From: DASXRA01 sp036506155
GTDB taxonomy: Bacteria > Actinomycetota > Actinomycetes > Mycobacteriales > Jatrophihabitantaceae
Assembly: GCA_036506155.1 (NCBI GenBank)
Contig: DASXSF010000104.1
Span: 1 to 12,700 of the forward strand
Length of the DNA: 12,700 nt
Direction: 5' to 3'
In this document: positions 1 through 6,589 of the stretch, piece by piece
Position numbering within the stretch: position 1 is the stretch's first letter
Layout: every line of letters starts with the position of its first letter
Position numbers and translations under genes: made by a program
Notes under the pieces: generated by a model
What the model was told of the DNA's origin: nothing
Seen by the model: only the letters and a program-made list of their open reading frames with translations
The model's database searches: none

Positions 1-340
1 CGGCGCCACCTCGCCTCGCCACCCGAGACTCCCGCACCAGGAAGCCTCCACAACCGCGAGCACTCAACTGTCCCGCCTTCCGTCCTCCTGGCCTCCGGTC
101 TTGTCAACACCGATCGCCTGGCCCACGAAGTCCTCATGCCATTTCCCGGCAGCCGCACTTGGCAAGGCCAGAGATACACAAAGGCGCTCCTGATCCGGAA
201 TCCTTGCCGGTGCGCGATCGATAACCCGCACGGCCAGGTCGCAAGCACCCGAGGCCGCATAACCACAGTCGGCAACGCGCCAGCACCTCTATCCGGAGCG
301 CGCCAGATTCGGCGATCCCGGACGCCTGCGCGGTCACGTC
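1..340. other. No recognisable gene (left edge)
   Basis: I see no credible gene here. The open frames on both strands are rich in Arg, Pro and Ser and look like the usual high-GC shadows. The frame of the broken gene starting near 341 stays open back to about 263 (stop TAA at 260-262). A few residues of its N-terminus could therefore lie here, but there is no ATG or GTG with a Shine-Dalgarno sequence to prove it. Confidence 0.45.
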
Positions 341-1024
341 TTGCCAGCCTGTTTGACGCAGGCTCGACGCTGGCGCCCCACCCGTCCCGATCGGCTCGCG
401 GCGACGGAGGCGTGCTGGTGGCGCGATACGGTCCACGGCGTACCGGAGCTGAGCGCGCACCTCAGGCAGCGGTTGATCGAGGTCCTCGACTGCACGCTCA
501 CGCTGCGCCGCGGAGTCGACGACCGGTCCACGCAGGTGAGCGTCGTGATCACCAGCGGATGGCACCCGATAGTGTCGACGCGGCCGACCGGGAACTGCTG
601 GCCTGCCATGTGTGGGCGAGCCGGACGAGGACGGATGGCTCACTGTGCAGGTCACCGAGCTGCACTGGCACCTGGTCGACCTGTCCGAGCCCGATGTCCT
701 GGATCAGGCCGACGAGATCAGCGCCGTCATCCTGGCGATCGTCGCGCCCTGCACCAGGACGGCGACACCGTGCTGGCGCTCGAGACCGCCGACTGGCTCG
801 CGCCCTTCGACTCGGTGGCGCTGGTCGGCGCAACTGTGCACCTGCTCGACCGAGCCGCGGCGCTGCTGTGCGAGCGGCTGGCCTACGCCCTGGCCGATCA
901 CCTGCGTCTGGTAGCGGCCGACCAAGCCGAACCGCCGGCGCTCGAACATCCCCAGCACTGGTGGCTGGCCGGCGGCTGGCACCGTCTCGATAACGGCATC
1001 GTGGTCCGAGCCTGCGACTCATGA
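341..1024 (+). pseudogene. Unrecognised gene with three frame breaks
   Basis: I do not recognise this protein. Coding character moves from frame 2 (to about 565) to frame 1 (565-615), frame 3 (615-746) and back to frame 2 (746-1024). Every step equals loss of one base: in the C run 565-567, the G run 614-616, and at 744-748 where GCGGCC appears to have become GCGCC. Restoring these gives a continuous protein of about 228 residues with no internal stop and good Leu/Ala/Asp/Val usage. Examples are DAADRELLACHVW, then EDGWLTVQVTELHWHLVDL, then DTVLALETADWLAPFDSVAL. It ends in a TGA at 1022-1024. The start is uncertain; TTG at 341 is the first candidate. It appears soluble, without membrane segments or signal peptide. 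It is either a decayed gene or an intact one with sequence errors; the uniform error type favours the latter. Confidence 0.5.
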
Positions 1025-1321
1025 ACAACCCGCACCCCCGCACGGTCGGCACCCCAAATAGCGACACACCGTTCACCAGTCGGTGCTGTCACCGCGGCCT
1101 GTCTTGTCCGCAACACCACGCGGCGATCACCGACAAGCGGCCAAGCCGCCGGTAACATCGCCTACGATGTCCACGCCCTAGCAGCCAAGGAGACGGCAGT
1201 GGAGCCCACCCAACGCGGGGCTCGACTACGGAATACACCGGGCTACCGGAGCTACAGCGCTCGTGTAGGCGTTGGGTAGTCGCAGTCGCACGTCGAGCGC
1301 GGGAGCCGAGAGCCAGCGCCG
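1025..1321. other. Intergenic stretch between two converging units
   Basis: No supported gene. It separates the end of the broken rightward gene from the end of the leftward ChrB-type operon. It holds small hairpins (CGGTG/CACCG at 1081-1094, GCGGC/GCCGC at 1137-1149) and one longer-range inverted repeat listed separately. None is followed by a clear T run on either strand, so I cannot call a terminator. Confidence 0.5.
1208..1277. repeat. 9-bp perfect inverted repeat with 52-nt spacer
   Basis: ACCCAACGC at 1208-1216 is matched exactly by GCGTTGGGT at 1269-1277. The spacer holds further short complementary pieces (GAGC/GCTC, CTAC/GTAG). It could be a folded RNA 3' end of the leftward operon, a very small mobile-element remnant with terminal repeats, or chance. 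No target-site duplication is obvious on its flanks. Confidence 0.35.
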
Positions 1322-1435
1322 TCACCGAGCGTGACTGGCCATCGGTCGCGCGGAAGCCGCGACGCCGCGGCGGCGAGCGCGAACAGAGCCGCAGACCAGC
1401 GCGGTCATCGTGATGTGCAGCGTGCTGAATGTCAT
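1322..1435 (-). CDS. Possible 37-residue terminal ORF of the ChrB-type operon
   Basis: An ATG at 1435-1433 overlaps the TGA of the DUF2148 gene (1434-1432) in the same ATGA arrangement used by the upstream genes, which is the main reason to list it. The first 17 residues (MTFSTLHITMTALVCGS) look like the start of a membrane segment, but the frame then becomes Arg-rich and stops at 1322. Another frame continues plausibly after this point with ALFALAAAASRLPRDRW. That would give a longer membrane protein if two bases were lost (or one gained) near 1385. So either a short real peptide, a frame-broken small membrane protein, or chance. No function can be assigned. Confidence 0.3.
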   Translation of the reverse strand: MTFSTLHITMTALVCGSVRARRRGVAASARPMASHAR

Positions 1436-2163
1436 CGCCGCACGGAGGGGTGGCGGGGTTGCTGCTTGTTGCGCGCTCCGCCGGAGCGCACGGCGCCCTC
1501 GATCCCGATGGGCAGAGTGCGGGTGGCGGGCAGGTCAAGCGTGTCGAAGTCGATCTCGGGCATGCGGCGGTCGAACCCGATCGCCTCGTGCGTGACCGAC
1601 AGCGACAGGGCGACGGCGAGTTCGGCGCTGATGTGGCCGAGCTTGCGGGCGGCGACTGCGACGCGGGTTTGGCAGCGACAGTCGATCGCATGCAGCGACG
1701 CGGTGCGTGCGGCGGAGCCGACCGCAACGCCGAGGTCGATGTCGCGCAGCTTGCAGGTGGGTCCGGTGAACTCCAGCTCGGCCGATTCGGCGCGCAGCTG
1801 CTTGACGGCGTGCAGGAACTCCGCGCAGGTGGCGTAACCGCACGCGCCGCAGTCGTAGTTGGGTGGATACCAGTTCGGGGCCAGGCCGATGAACAGGATC
1901 GCGTCGACCGCCTCGGCGACCTCGGCGTCGCGGAACCAGATCGCCTCGCGGCGTTCCTTGCCGCGGGCCCGCAGCCAGCCGGCCAACTCGGCGCGGGTCG
2001 GTGGGTCGTCGATGATCACTGTCTCCAGGAACGCCGGCTTGCCAGCCAGGAACAGCTGCCCGCCGGATTTGGGGGCGGTGATCGCCGCCGCTGCCATCAG
2101 CGTGGCAACCTGCCGCACCGCGGCGACACCAATTGCCTGCTGATCCAGTTGATCGTCGCTCAT
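1432..2163 (-). CDS. DUF2148 ferredoxin-domain protein
   Basis: A 243-residue cytoplasmic protein of the DUF2148 family, annotated elsewhere as containing a ferredoxin domain; its biochemical role is not known to me. An Ala-rich N-terminal helix region (QVATLMAAAAITAPKSGG, about 18-35) matches the family's opening. The diagnostic cysteine set is CGACGYATC with Cys105, Cys108 and Cys113, plus Cys137 in GPTCKLRD, a probable ligand set for one Fe-S cluster. Residues 138-200 form the conserved hydrophobic tail; the last 40 are polar and probably disordered. I chose the ATG at 2163 over the longer frame because it overlaps the TGA of the upstream ChrB-C gene as ATGA, implying coupled translation. 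The context suggests an electron-transfer or redox partner of the ABM and ChrB-C proteins (inference). Confidence 0.82.
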   Translation of the reverse strand: MSDDQLDQQAIGVAAVRQVATLMAAAAITAPKSGGQLFLAGKPAFLETVIIDDPPTRAELAGWLRARGKERREAIWFRDAEVAEAVDAILFIGLAPNWYPPNYDCGACGYATCAEFLHAVKQLRAESAELEFTGPTCKLRDIDLGVAVGSAARTASLHAIDCRCQTRVAVAARKLGHISAELAVALSLSVTHEAIGFDRRMPEIDFDTLDLPATRTLPIGIEGAVRSGGARNKQQPRHPSVRR

Positions 2164-2618
2164 ACCGGTGCCGCGACCTGGCGGGCGCACCAGGCATAGA
2201 GCGCGTCGTAGACGAACATGCCGCGCTCGAGCAGCACCTGGTCATCGGCCTCGACGTCGAGCCCGCCGAGCCCGATGGCGAGCAGACCCGGGCCGAGCGG
2301 GTCGCTGTCGAGGTCGGCGGCGATGTCGGCGGCGTGCACGATCTTCGCCAGCCGGGCCAGCGCCGGATCGCCGCCGAGGTTGTGTTCGGCGATCAGGGTC
2401 TCGAAGGTGCACCACTCGCCGGCGCCGTGCGGGTTCGGTCGGTGGTGGAACTCGGCGCCCGGTGCGTCGAAGGAGTGCCCGCCGGTGGCCTCGGCGGTGC
2501 TCAACACGTCCTCGGCCGGGACGTAGATGATCTCGGCGTCATGGTCGATGAAGCGGCGGATGAGCCACGGGCAGGCGATCCGGTCGGTCTTCGGCCGGGC
2601 GCGGGTGATCCACTTCAT
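2160..2618 (-). CDS. Stand-alone ChrB C-terminal domain protein (copy 1)
   Basis: A 152-residue protein matching the C-terminal Chrome_Resist domain of chromate-resistance regulator ChrB, without the N-terminal winged-helix half. Visible hallmarks are TDRIACPWLIRRFID (about 11-25), AEDVLSTAEATGGHSFD (about 35-51), CTFETL (about 70-75), DPALARLAKIVHAAD (about 84-98) and a C-terminal YDALYAWC. The invariant Cys of ACxWLIRRFID, the Cys of C(S/T)FE and the His of IVHxAD are candidate ligands or catalytic residues. The ATG at 2618 overlaps the stop of the ABM gene (ATGA), which fixes the start; the open frame upstream is a shadow. It is a paralogue of the ChrB-C gene on the other side of the divergent promoter. 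A domain without DNA-binding half is more likely an enzyme or sensor subunit than a repressor (inference). Confidence 0.85.
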   Translation of the reverse strand: MKWITRARPKTDRIACPWLIRRFIDHDAEIIYVPAEDVLSTAEATGGHSFDAPGAEFHHRPNPHGAGEWCTFETLIAEHNLGGDPALARLAKIVHAADIAADLDSDPLGPGLLAIGLGGLDVEADDQVLLERGMFVYDALYAWCARQVAAPV

Positions 2619-2965
2619 GCGGTGTTCTCCTCGGTGGGTGGGTTGGGGTCGTGGATGGTGAGGCCGGGCAGGTTGAGGTATCCGCCGGTGAACTCGTAAC
2701 GGGTGATCGGGCGGTAGTCGACCGCCCGGTGGACCTCGTTGGCGGTCAGCGCGTCGCGGTGCGGGGTGGCGATCCAGGCGTCGAGGACCTCGTGGCTGGG
2801 CCACACGGTGATCACCACCGTGTCGGTCTCGCCCTCTGCGGGTTCGCAGACGAGTTCGGCGAGGATGCCGTGCTGCTGACGGATCTGGCGGCCGTCCTCG
2901 ATCCAGGCCAGGTAGCGTTCGCGCCACTCGGGCGGGACAACCACGGTGCGCAGGCAGACGATCAC
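2615..2965 (-). CDS. Antibiotic biosynthesis monooxygenase (ABM) fold protein
   Basis: A 116-residue small dimeric alpha+beta barrel type protein. It opens with MIVCLRTVVVPPEWRERYLAWIE and has a central strand DTVVITVWPSHEVLDAWIATP, a typical ABM layout with one protein per ferredoxin-like fold. Family members include cofactor-independent monooxygenases, quinol-acting enzymes and proteins of unknown activity, so the substrate cannot be read here. The GTG start at 2965 overlaps the TGA of the MFS gene as GTGA, and its own TGA overlaps the ATG of ChrB-C. Tight coupling to an exporter and a ChrB-C protein suggests it acts on the compound or metal complex handled by the operon (inference). Confidence 0.75.
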   Translation of the reverse strand: MIVCLRTVVVPPEWRERYLAWIEDGRQIRQQHGILAELVCEPAEGETDTVVITVWPSHEVLDAWIATPHRDALTANEVHRAVDYRPITRYEFTGGYLNLPGLTIHDPNPPTEENTA

Positions 2966-4236
2966 GGGACCTCCTCCGACGCAGGTTCCGGCTCAGTCGG
3001 TGCCGGCTGGTCGCTCGGGCGGTGCAGCGGGAGGTGCCTTGCCCAGCGCCACAGCGTCAGGTCGTAGCCGCCCTTGATCGCGCCGGCCAGCACCAGCGGC
3101 GCGCCGAGCGCGATCTGCTGGAGGGCGCCGGCGATCAGCGGACCGATCGGGCGCACGGTGTAGCGGGCGGCGTTGGTGACCGCCGCTGCCGCCGTCCGCT
3201 CGGCGGGCGTGACCACCGTCATCACCAGCGCCTGCCGGGTCGGCACGTCCATCTGGGACAGCGTGGTGCGCGCCAGCAGCAGCGCGGCGGCGACCGGGAA
3301 GGTCGGGGCGAACGCCACCGCGGCCAGCAGGACGTTGCTGGGCAGGTGGGTGCCGACCATCGTCGCCACCAGCCCGAAGCGGCGCGCCAGCGGTGCGGCG
3401 AGCGCCACCGAGACGGCCTGCACGAGGGAGACGGCGAAGAACAGCCAGCCCAGCGCGGCCAGCGAGACGCCGTAGCGTTCGGCGAACAGGTAGGACAGGA
3501 ATCCCGTGGTGGCGAGTCCGCCGCCGGCCGCATCGATGGCGAACAGGGTGGCGAGGCGGCGCACGACGCCGCGCGATTCGCCCAACCGCTCGGCGGATCT
3601 GACCGCGGCGCCGAGCCGCGGCGGGCCGCTCGCCGGTGCTTCGACTGCAGGCGAGAGCCGCCAGGCCAACAGCGCACCCGCGAGCCCGACCGGCACCAGC
3701 ACCGCGAACAGCGCCGCGTACGTCCCGGCGTCCAGGTTGTGATCGCCGAGCCCGGGCAGGATCGCGGCCAACGCACCGAACGCGCCGGCGGCCGCACCGA
3801 CCGCGTTGTAGCGGCCATACACGCGGGCGGTTCCGGCGTCCTCGGCCGAGAGCATCACCTGCTCCAGCGTGGTCGCCGGGCCGTTGTCCACCACGTCGGT
3901 CGACAGCGCGCCGGTCAACGCCACGACCAGTAGCAGCCAGAACGGCGCGCCCGCCGCGACCACCGCGCCGGCCACCGCAACCACGAGGAAGAAGACCGCG
4001 TAGCTGAGCCGCCGCCCGACCCGGTCCGCCACCGACCCGACTGCCAGGCTGGCCAGCGCGGTGCCGGCGATCAGCGCCGTCAGCACCAGCCCGGCGCGCA
4101 TGTGGCTGTAACCGCGGGCGGCGAGCAGGGCGCCGAGGATGACGGCCGTGAACCCATACCCGGCCGCGCGAACCGCCTGCCCACCGATCAGCAGCGTGGC
4201 GTCGCGGCCCACCCTCCACCGCAGCGCTGATACCAC
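2962..4236 (-). CDS. MFS transporter, probable exporter
   Basis: A 424-residue inner-membrane protein with about 12 hydrophobic segments in two halves. The MFS signature loop between helices 2 and 3 is clear: GSVADRVGRRLSYAV near residues 67-81. A conserved acidic/polar stretch DVVDNGPATTLEQVMLSAED follows in helices 4-5 and a YGRYNAVGAAAGAFG segment follows that. The C-terminal tail is short and Pro/Glu-rich. The start is GTG at 4236, 3 nt after the stop of the small membrane ORF; no strong Shine-Dalgarno is seen, consistent with re-initiation. It is not related to ChrA (CHR family). It probably takes the export role in this ChrB-type locus, with chromate, a Cr(III) complex or another toxic anion as possible cargo (inference). 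Substrate cannot be deduced from sequence alone. Confidence 0.85.
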   Translation of the reverse strand: MVSALRWRVGRDATLLIGGQAVRAAGYGFTAVILGALLAARGYSHMRAGLVLTALIAGTALASLAVGSVADRVGRRLSYAVFFLVVAVAGAVVAAGAPFWLLLVVALTGALSTDVVDNGPATTLEQVMLSAEDAGTARVYGRYNAVGAAAGAFGALAAILPGLGDHNLDAGTYAALFAVLVPVGLAGALLAWRLSPAVEAPASGPPRLGAAVRSAERLGESRGVVRRLATLFAIDAAGGGLATTGFLSYLFAERYGVSLAALGWLFFAVSLVQAVSVALAAPLARRFGLVATMVGTHLPSNVLLAAVAFAPTFPVAAALLLARTTLSQMDVPTRQALVMTVVTPAERTAAAAVTNAARYTVRPIGPLIAGALQQIALGAPLVLAGAIKGGYDLTLWRWARHLPLHRPSDQPAPTEPEPASEEVP

Positions 4237-4239
4237 CAG

Positions 4240-4371
4240 TCAGCCCGCGACGATGCCGGTGCACTCGGCGAGCAGCAACACCACAAAAATGATCACGATG
4301 AACACCAGGATTTGCAGCACCGCGGACCGGCCAATGTAGGGGCGCACCCGGGCGGCGAGGTGAGCGGACAT
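4240..4371 (-). CDS. Single-helix membrane miniprotein, first gene of the operon
   Basis: A 43-residue ORF opening MSAHLAARVRPYIGRSAV, followed by one hydrophobic helix LQILVFIVIIFVVLLLAE (19-36) and ending ECTGIVAG. The ATG at 4371-4369 has a perfect GGAGG 5 nt upstream, the best ribosome site in the operon, and its TGA lies 3 nt before the GTG of the MFS gene. A basic N-terminus (several Arg) predicts an N-in, C-out orientation. I know no named family for it. It resembles the small regulatory or stabilising subunits that travel with transporters, so it may assist the adjacent MFS protein (inference). It also supplies the ribosome entry for the weakly initiated downstream gene. Confidence 0.65.
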   Translation of the reverse strand: MSAHLAARVRPYIGRSAVLQILVFIVIIFVVLLLAECTGIVAG

Positions 4372-4468
4372 GCGACCTCCTGGCTTCTCCCGTCCCGGCA
4401 CCGGCCTCGTAACGCAGGCTGGCGAGCATGCCGTGTACGCGACCGAGTCTGCAACACTGGTCGCAATA

Positions 4469-4497
4469 GTGCAACCACGGTTGCTGAACTGTAGAGT
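4469..4497 (+). promoter_or_regulatory. Promoter and operator of the split chrB genes
   Basis: A -10-like TAGAGT (4492-4497) lies 17 nt after a -35-like GTGCAA (4469-4474). Between them is the palindrome GCAACC-ac-GGTTGC (4471-4484), a good repressor position. Further GCAAC or GTTGC half-sites occur at 4451 and 4496. The ATG of the rightward gene follows at 4523. On the other strand the leftward operon starts at 4371, so this 150-nt gap must serve both directions. ChrB-type proteins are known regulators of their own loci, so the rightward ChrB-N is the natural candidate to bind here (inference). Confidence 0.5.
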
Positions 4498-4522
4498 TGC
4501 GCTGCCGTCGACGGCGGAGGTG

Positions 4523-5011
4523 ATGACGGACGTGGCCCACGCCGAGGACTGGGTGCTGCTCGCCTACCGACTGCCCCGCGAACCGTCCACCCCGCGCTCC
4601 ACCGTCTGGCGCAGGCTCAAGCGCCTCGGTGTCGCGCAACTCGGCGACGGGCTCGTCGCCCTACCGGCCGACGCCCGGACCCGGGAGGCCCTCGAATGGG
4701 TCGCCGAGGAGGTCATCGAGAACAACGGCGAAGCGATGCTCTGGCTCGGCCACCCGGCCGACGCCGCCGGGCGGGCGGCCATCCGCGAGCGGATGAGCGC
4801 CGGCATCGCCGCCGAGTACCAAGCAGTCGCGGTCGAAGCGCTCGCGAGCCGCGACAGTGACACGGCGACACGCCGCCGCGTTGGCGCGCGGCTGCGCCGC
4901 GAGCTGCACCGCATCGAAACCCGTGACTTCTTCGAGTCCGAACAGCGGGCCACCGCGGTGCACGCCGTCGAGGACCTGGCCGCCCGGCTCACCGACCCGG
5001 CGCGCACGTGA
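4523..5011 (+). CDS. ChrB N-terminal domain protein (regulator half)
   Basis: A 162-residue protein matching only the N-terminal half of chromate-resistance regulator ChrB. It opens with WVLLAYRLPREPSTPRSTVW (10-29) and continues RRLKRLGVAQLGDGLVALPA, a winged-helix-like unit that fits DNA binding. A segment about EWVAEEVIENNGEAMLWLG (58-76) follows, and then a long charged helical region (80-160) ending at ARLTDPART. ATG 4523 is chosen because the conserved domain begins right after it and GGAGG precedes it, although the spacing is only 2 nt; the in-frame GTG at 4520 is possible. Its TGA overlaps the GTG of the ChrB-C gene (GTGA). Classical ChrB is one polypeptide of about 300 residues; here it is two, a split also described in Arthrobacter. 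Probable role: chromate or redox-responsive regulator of the divergent promoter. Confidence 0.85.
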   Translation: MTDVAHAEDWVLLAYRLPREPSTPRSTVWRRLKRLGVAQLGDGLVALPADARTREALEWVAEEVIENNGEAMLWLGHPADAAGRAAIRERMSAGIAAEYQAVAVEALASRDSDTATRRRVGARLRRELHRIETRDFFESEQRATAVHAVEDLAARLTDPART

Positions 5012-5445
5012 AGTGGGCGACCAGGGCGAGGGTGCACGTCGATCGCGCCGCGTGTGCCTGGCTGATTCGCCGCTTCATAGACTCGGCCGCCGAGTTTGTA
5101 TTCGTCGAGGATCCGGCCGACGCGCCACCCGACGTGACCGGCTTCGACATGCGCGGGGTCGCGTTGAGCCACCACGAAGGACGCTGCAGCTTCGAGACTG
5201 CGCTGCTGCAGTTCGACTTCGCTGCTGACCCCGCCCTGGAGGAGATCGGTCACATCGTGCACGAGGCTGACCTCGCCGACGACACCTTCGACGCCCCCAT
5301 CGCCGCCGGTCTCGATGCGCTCATCCGCGGCGTCAGCCTGATCAGCGCCACCGATCACGACACCCTCGCGGTGACCGACCGGCTTTTCGACGGCCTGTAC
5401 GAGCACCTCCGCCGACAGCTGCTCTCCGGTCGACCGCCCGCATAA
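5008..5445 (+). CDS. ChrB C-terminal domain protein (copy 2, paired with ChrB-N)
   Basis: A 145-residue Chrome_Resist-type protein starting MKWATRARVHVDRAACAWLI, with RRFID, FDMRGVALSHHEGRCSFET (about 48-65) and DPALEEIGHIVHEAD (about 75-89). It keeps the same landmarks as the leftward copy: DRxACxWLIRRFID, CSFET and IVHEAD. It lacks the inserted GAGEW region and the C-terminal YAWC Cys. GTG 5008 overlaps the stop of ChrB-N, so the two halves of ChrB are made side by side and may reassemble into one functional unit (inference). The alternative is that this half is an enzyme and ChrB-N alone is the regulator. It ends inside a terminator-like hairpin facing the CDF gene. Confidence 0.85.
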   Translation: MKWATRARVHVDRAACAWLIRRFIDSAAEFVFVEDPADAPPDVTGFDMRGVALSHHEGRCSFETALLQFDFAADPALEEIGHIVHEADLADDTFDAPIAAGLDALIRGVSLISATDHDTLAVTDRLFDGLYEHLRRQLLSGRPPA

Positions 5446-5458
5446 CCGATACGGGCGG
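5434..5458. terminator. Bidirectional hairpin between converging genes
   Basis: CCGCCCG (5434-5440) pairs perfectly with CGGGCGG (5452-5458) around an 11-nt loop. It overlaps the last codons of ChrB-C and lies 8 nt before the end of the oppositely oriented CDF gene. No T run follows, as is common for actinobacterial terminators. Confidence 0.5.
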
Positions 5459-5465
5459 GTTCGCG

Positions 5466-6539
5466 CTAGACGACGCGATGGGCGCCGGCCGGGCTGGCGT
5501 GCACGGTCGCTGCGGTGAGCCGTCGGACCTGGTCGAGCAGGTGCGCTTCGGCATGGTGGGCAAGCTCGTGCGCCTCGATCACCGTCAAGTTGGCCGGCAC
5601 CGTGACGTCGACTTCGGCGCGCAACGTGTGCCCGATCCAGCGGATCCGCAGATCGCGGACATCGGAGATGCCCGCCACGCTGGTCACCGCGGCGGTGGCC
5701 TGATCAACCAGGTCGAGGTCGACGGCGTCCATCAGCCGCGCGCCGACCTGGCGTATCGCGGAGCGCAGCACGCCGAGGATCGCGATCGTGATCAGTAGCC
5801 CGATGATCGGGTCGGCTTGCCGCCAGCCGAGCGCGACACCGCCGGCGCCGAGCAGCACCGCCAAGCTGGTGAACCCGTCCGTGCGGGCGTGCAGCCCGTC
5901 GGCTACAAGCGCGGCACTGCCGATCCTGCGCCCGACCCGAATCCGGTAGCGGGCCACCCACTCGTTGCCGATGAACCCCACCACCGCCGCAGCGGCGACC
6001 ACCCAGAGATGGGTGACGGTCCGCGGATGGATGAGCCGTTCGATCGCCTCGTACGCGGCCAGCACCGCCGACAGCACGATCATCGCGATCACGAACAACC
6101 CGCCGAGATCCTCCGCGCGCCCGTACCCGTAGGTATATCGCTTGGTCGGCGGCCGTCGGGCCAGACGGAATGCGATCAGCAGCGGCACCGCGGTCAGCGC
6201 GTCGGCGACGTTGTGCAACGTGTCGCCCAGCAGCGCCACCGACCCGGACAGCACCACTACGACCGCCTGGATCGCCGCGGTCACCGCTAGACCGGCGAGA
6301 CTGATCAGCAACGCTCGGCGCCCCGCGGCATCCGCCTCCAAGACGTCATCCACCTGATCGGCCGCATCGTGGGAATGACCGCCGACCAGCTCAGACAGCG
6401 CGTGACTGCCGCGCGCCCACACCGACGAACCGTGACCGTGGTCATGGCCATGACCGTGGTCGTGGTCGTCGGAGTGGTGGTGGTCGCGGCGAGGGTCATG
6501 ACCATGTTCGACGACCGCGTCGTGATGCTCGTGCGTCAT
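5466..6539 (-). CDS. Cation diffusion facilitator (CDF) metal exporter
   Basis: A 357-residue inner-membrane proton-coupled exporter of divalent cations. The cytoplasmic N-terminus is very His-rich: 14 His in the first 36 residues, in DHDHGHGHDHGHG-type repeats. Six membrane helices follow from about residue 74. The metal-site motifs are intact: HNVAD (109-113) in helix 2 and HARTD (217-221) in helix 5. The HxxxD pattern in both, as in zinc-preferring members, argues for Zn rather than Mn. The loop RYTYGYGRAEDLGG (134-147) is characteristic. Residues 275-350 form the cytoplasmic dimerisation domain. Start ATG 6539 has GAAGGG about 8 nt upstream. It is divergent from an ArsR/SmtB gene across a 92-nt gap, implying derepression by excess metal. 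Zn is most likely; Co and Ni cannot be excluded. Confidence 0.92.
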   Translation of the reverse strand: MTHEHHDAVVEHGHDPRRDHHHSDDHDHGHGHDHGHGSSVWARGSHALSELVGGHSHDAADQVDDVLEADAAGRRALLISLAGLAVTAAIQAVVVVLSGSVALLGDTLHNVADALTAVPLLIAFRLARRPPTKRYTYGYGRAEDLGGLFVIAMIVLSAVLAAYEAIERLIHPRTVTHLWVVAAAAVVGFIGNEWVARYRIRVGRRIGSAALVADGLHARTDGFTSLAVLLGAGGVALGWRQADPIIGLLITIAILGVLRSAIRQVGARLMDAVDLDLVDQATAAVTSVAGISDVRDLRIRWIGHTLRAEVDVTVPANLTVIEAHELAHHAEAHLLDQVRRLTAATVHASPAGAHRVV

Positions 6540-6589
6540 CCGAGGCCCTTCGAGGTGGCGCTGCCGACCTCAAAGGTACAAGACCTTCG

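Noticed and set aside
134..655. Leftward frames opposite the first broken gene
   Set aside because: Arg/Pro/Ser-rich sequences with no recognisable domain; typical high-GC mirror frames.
3022..3933. Rightward 303-codon frame opposite the MFS gene
   Set aside because: Gln/Arg/Gly-rich antisense shadow of the transporter with no start context.
2962..4236. Calling the transporter ChrA
   Set aside because: It has the MFS GxxADRxGRR loop and 12-helix layout, not the repeated CHR domain.
4293..4478. 61-codon leftward ORF in the chr divergent gap
   Set aside because: It overlaps the better supported one-helix ORF in another frame, has no ribosome site and covers the promoter.
2993..4639. 548-codon leftward open frame across the MFS gene
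   Set aside because: It runs in another frame over the well-supported MFS gene and the divergent promoter; composition is Arg/Gly-rich with no membrane segments.
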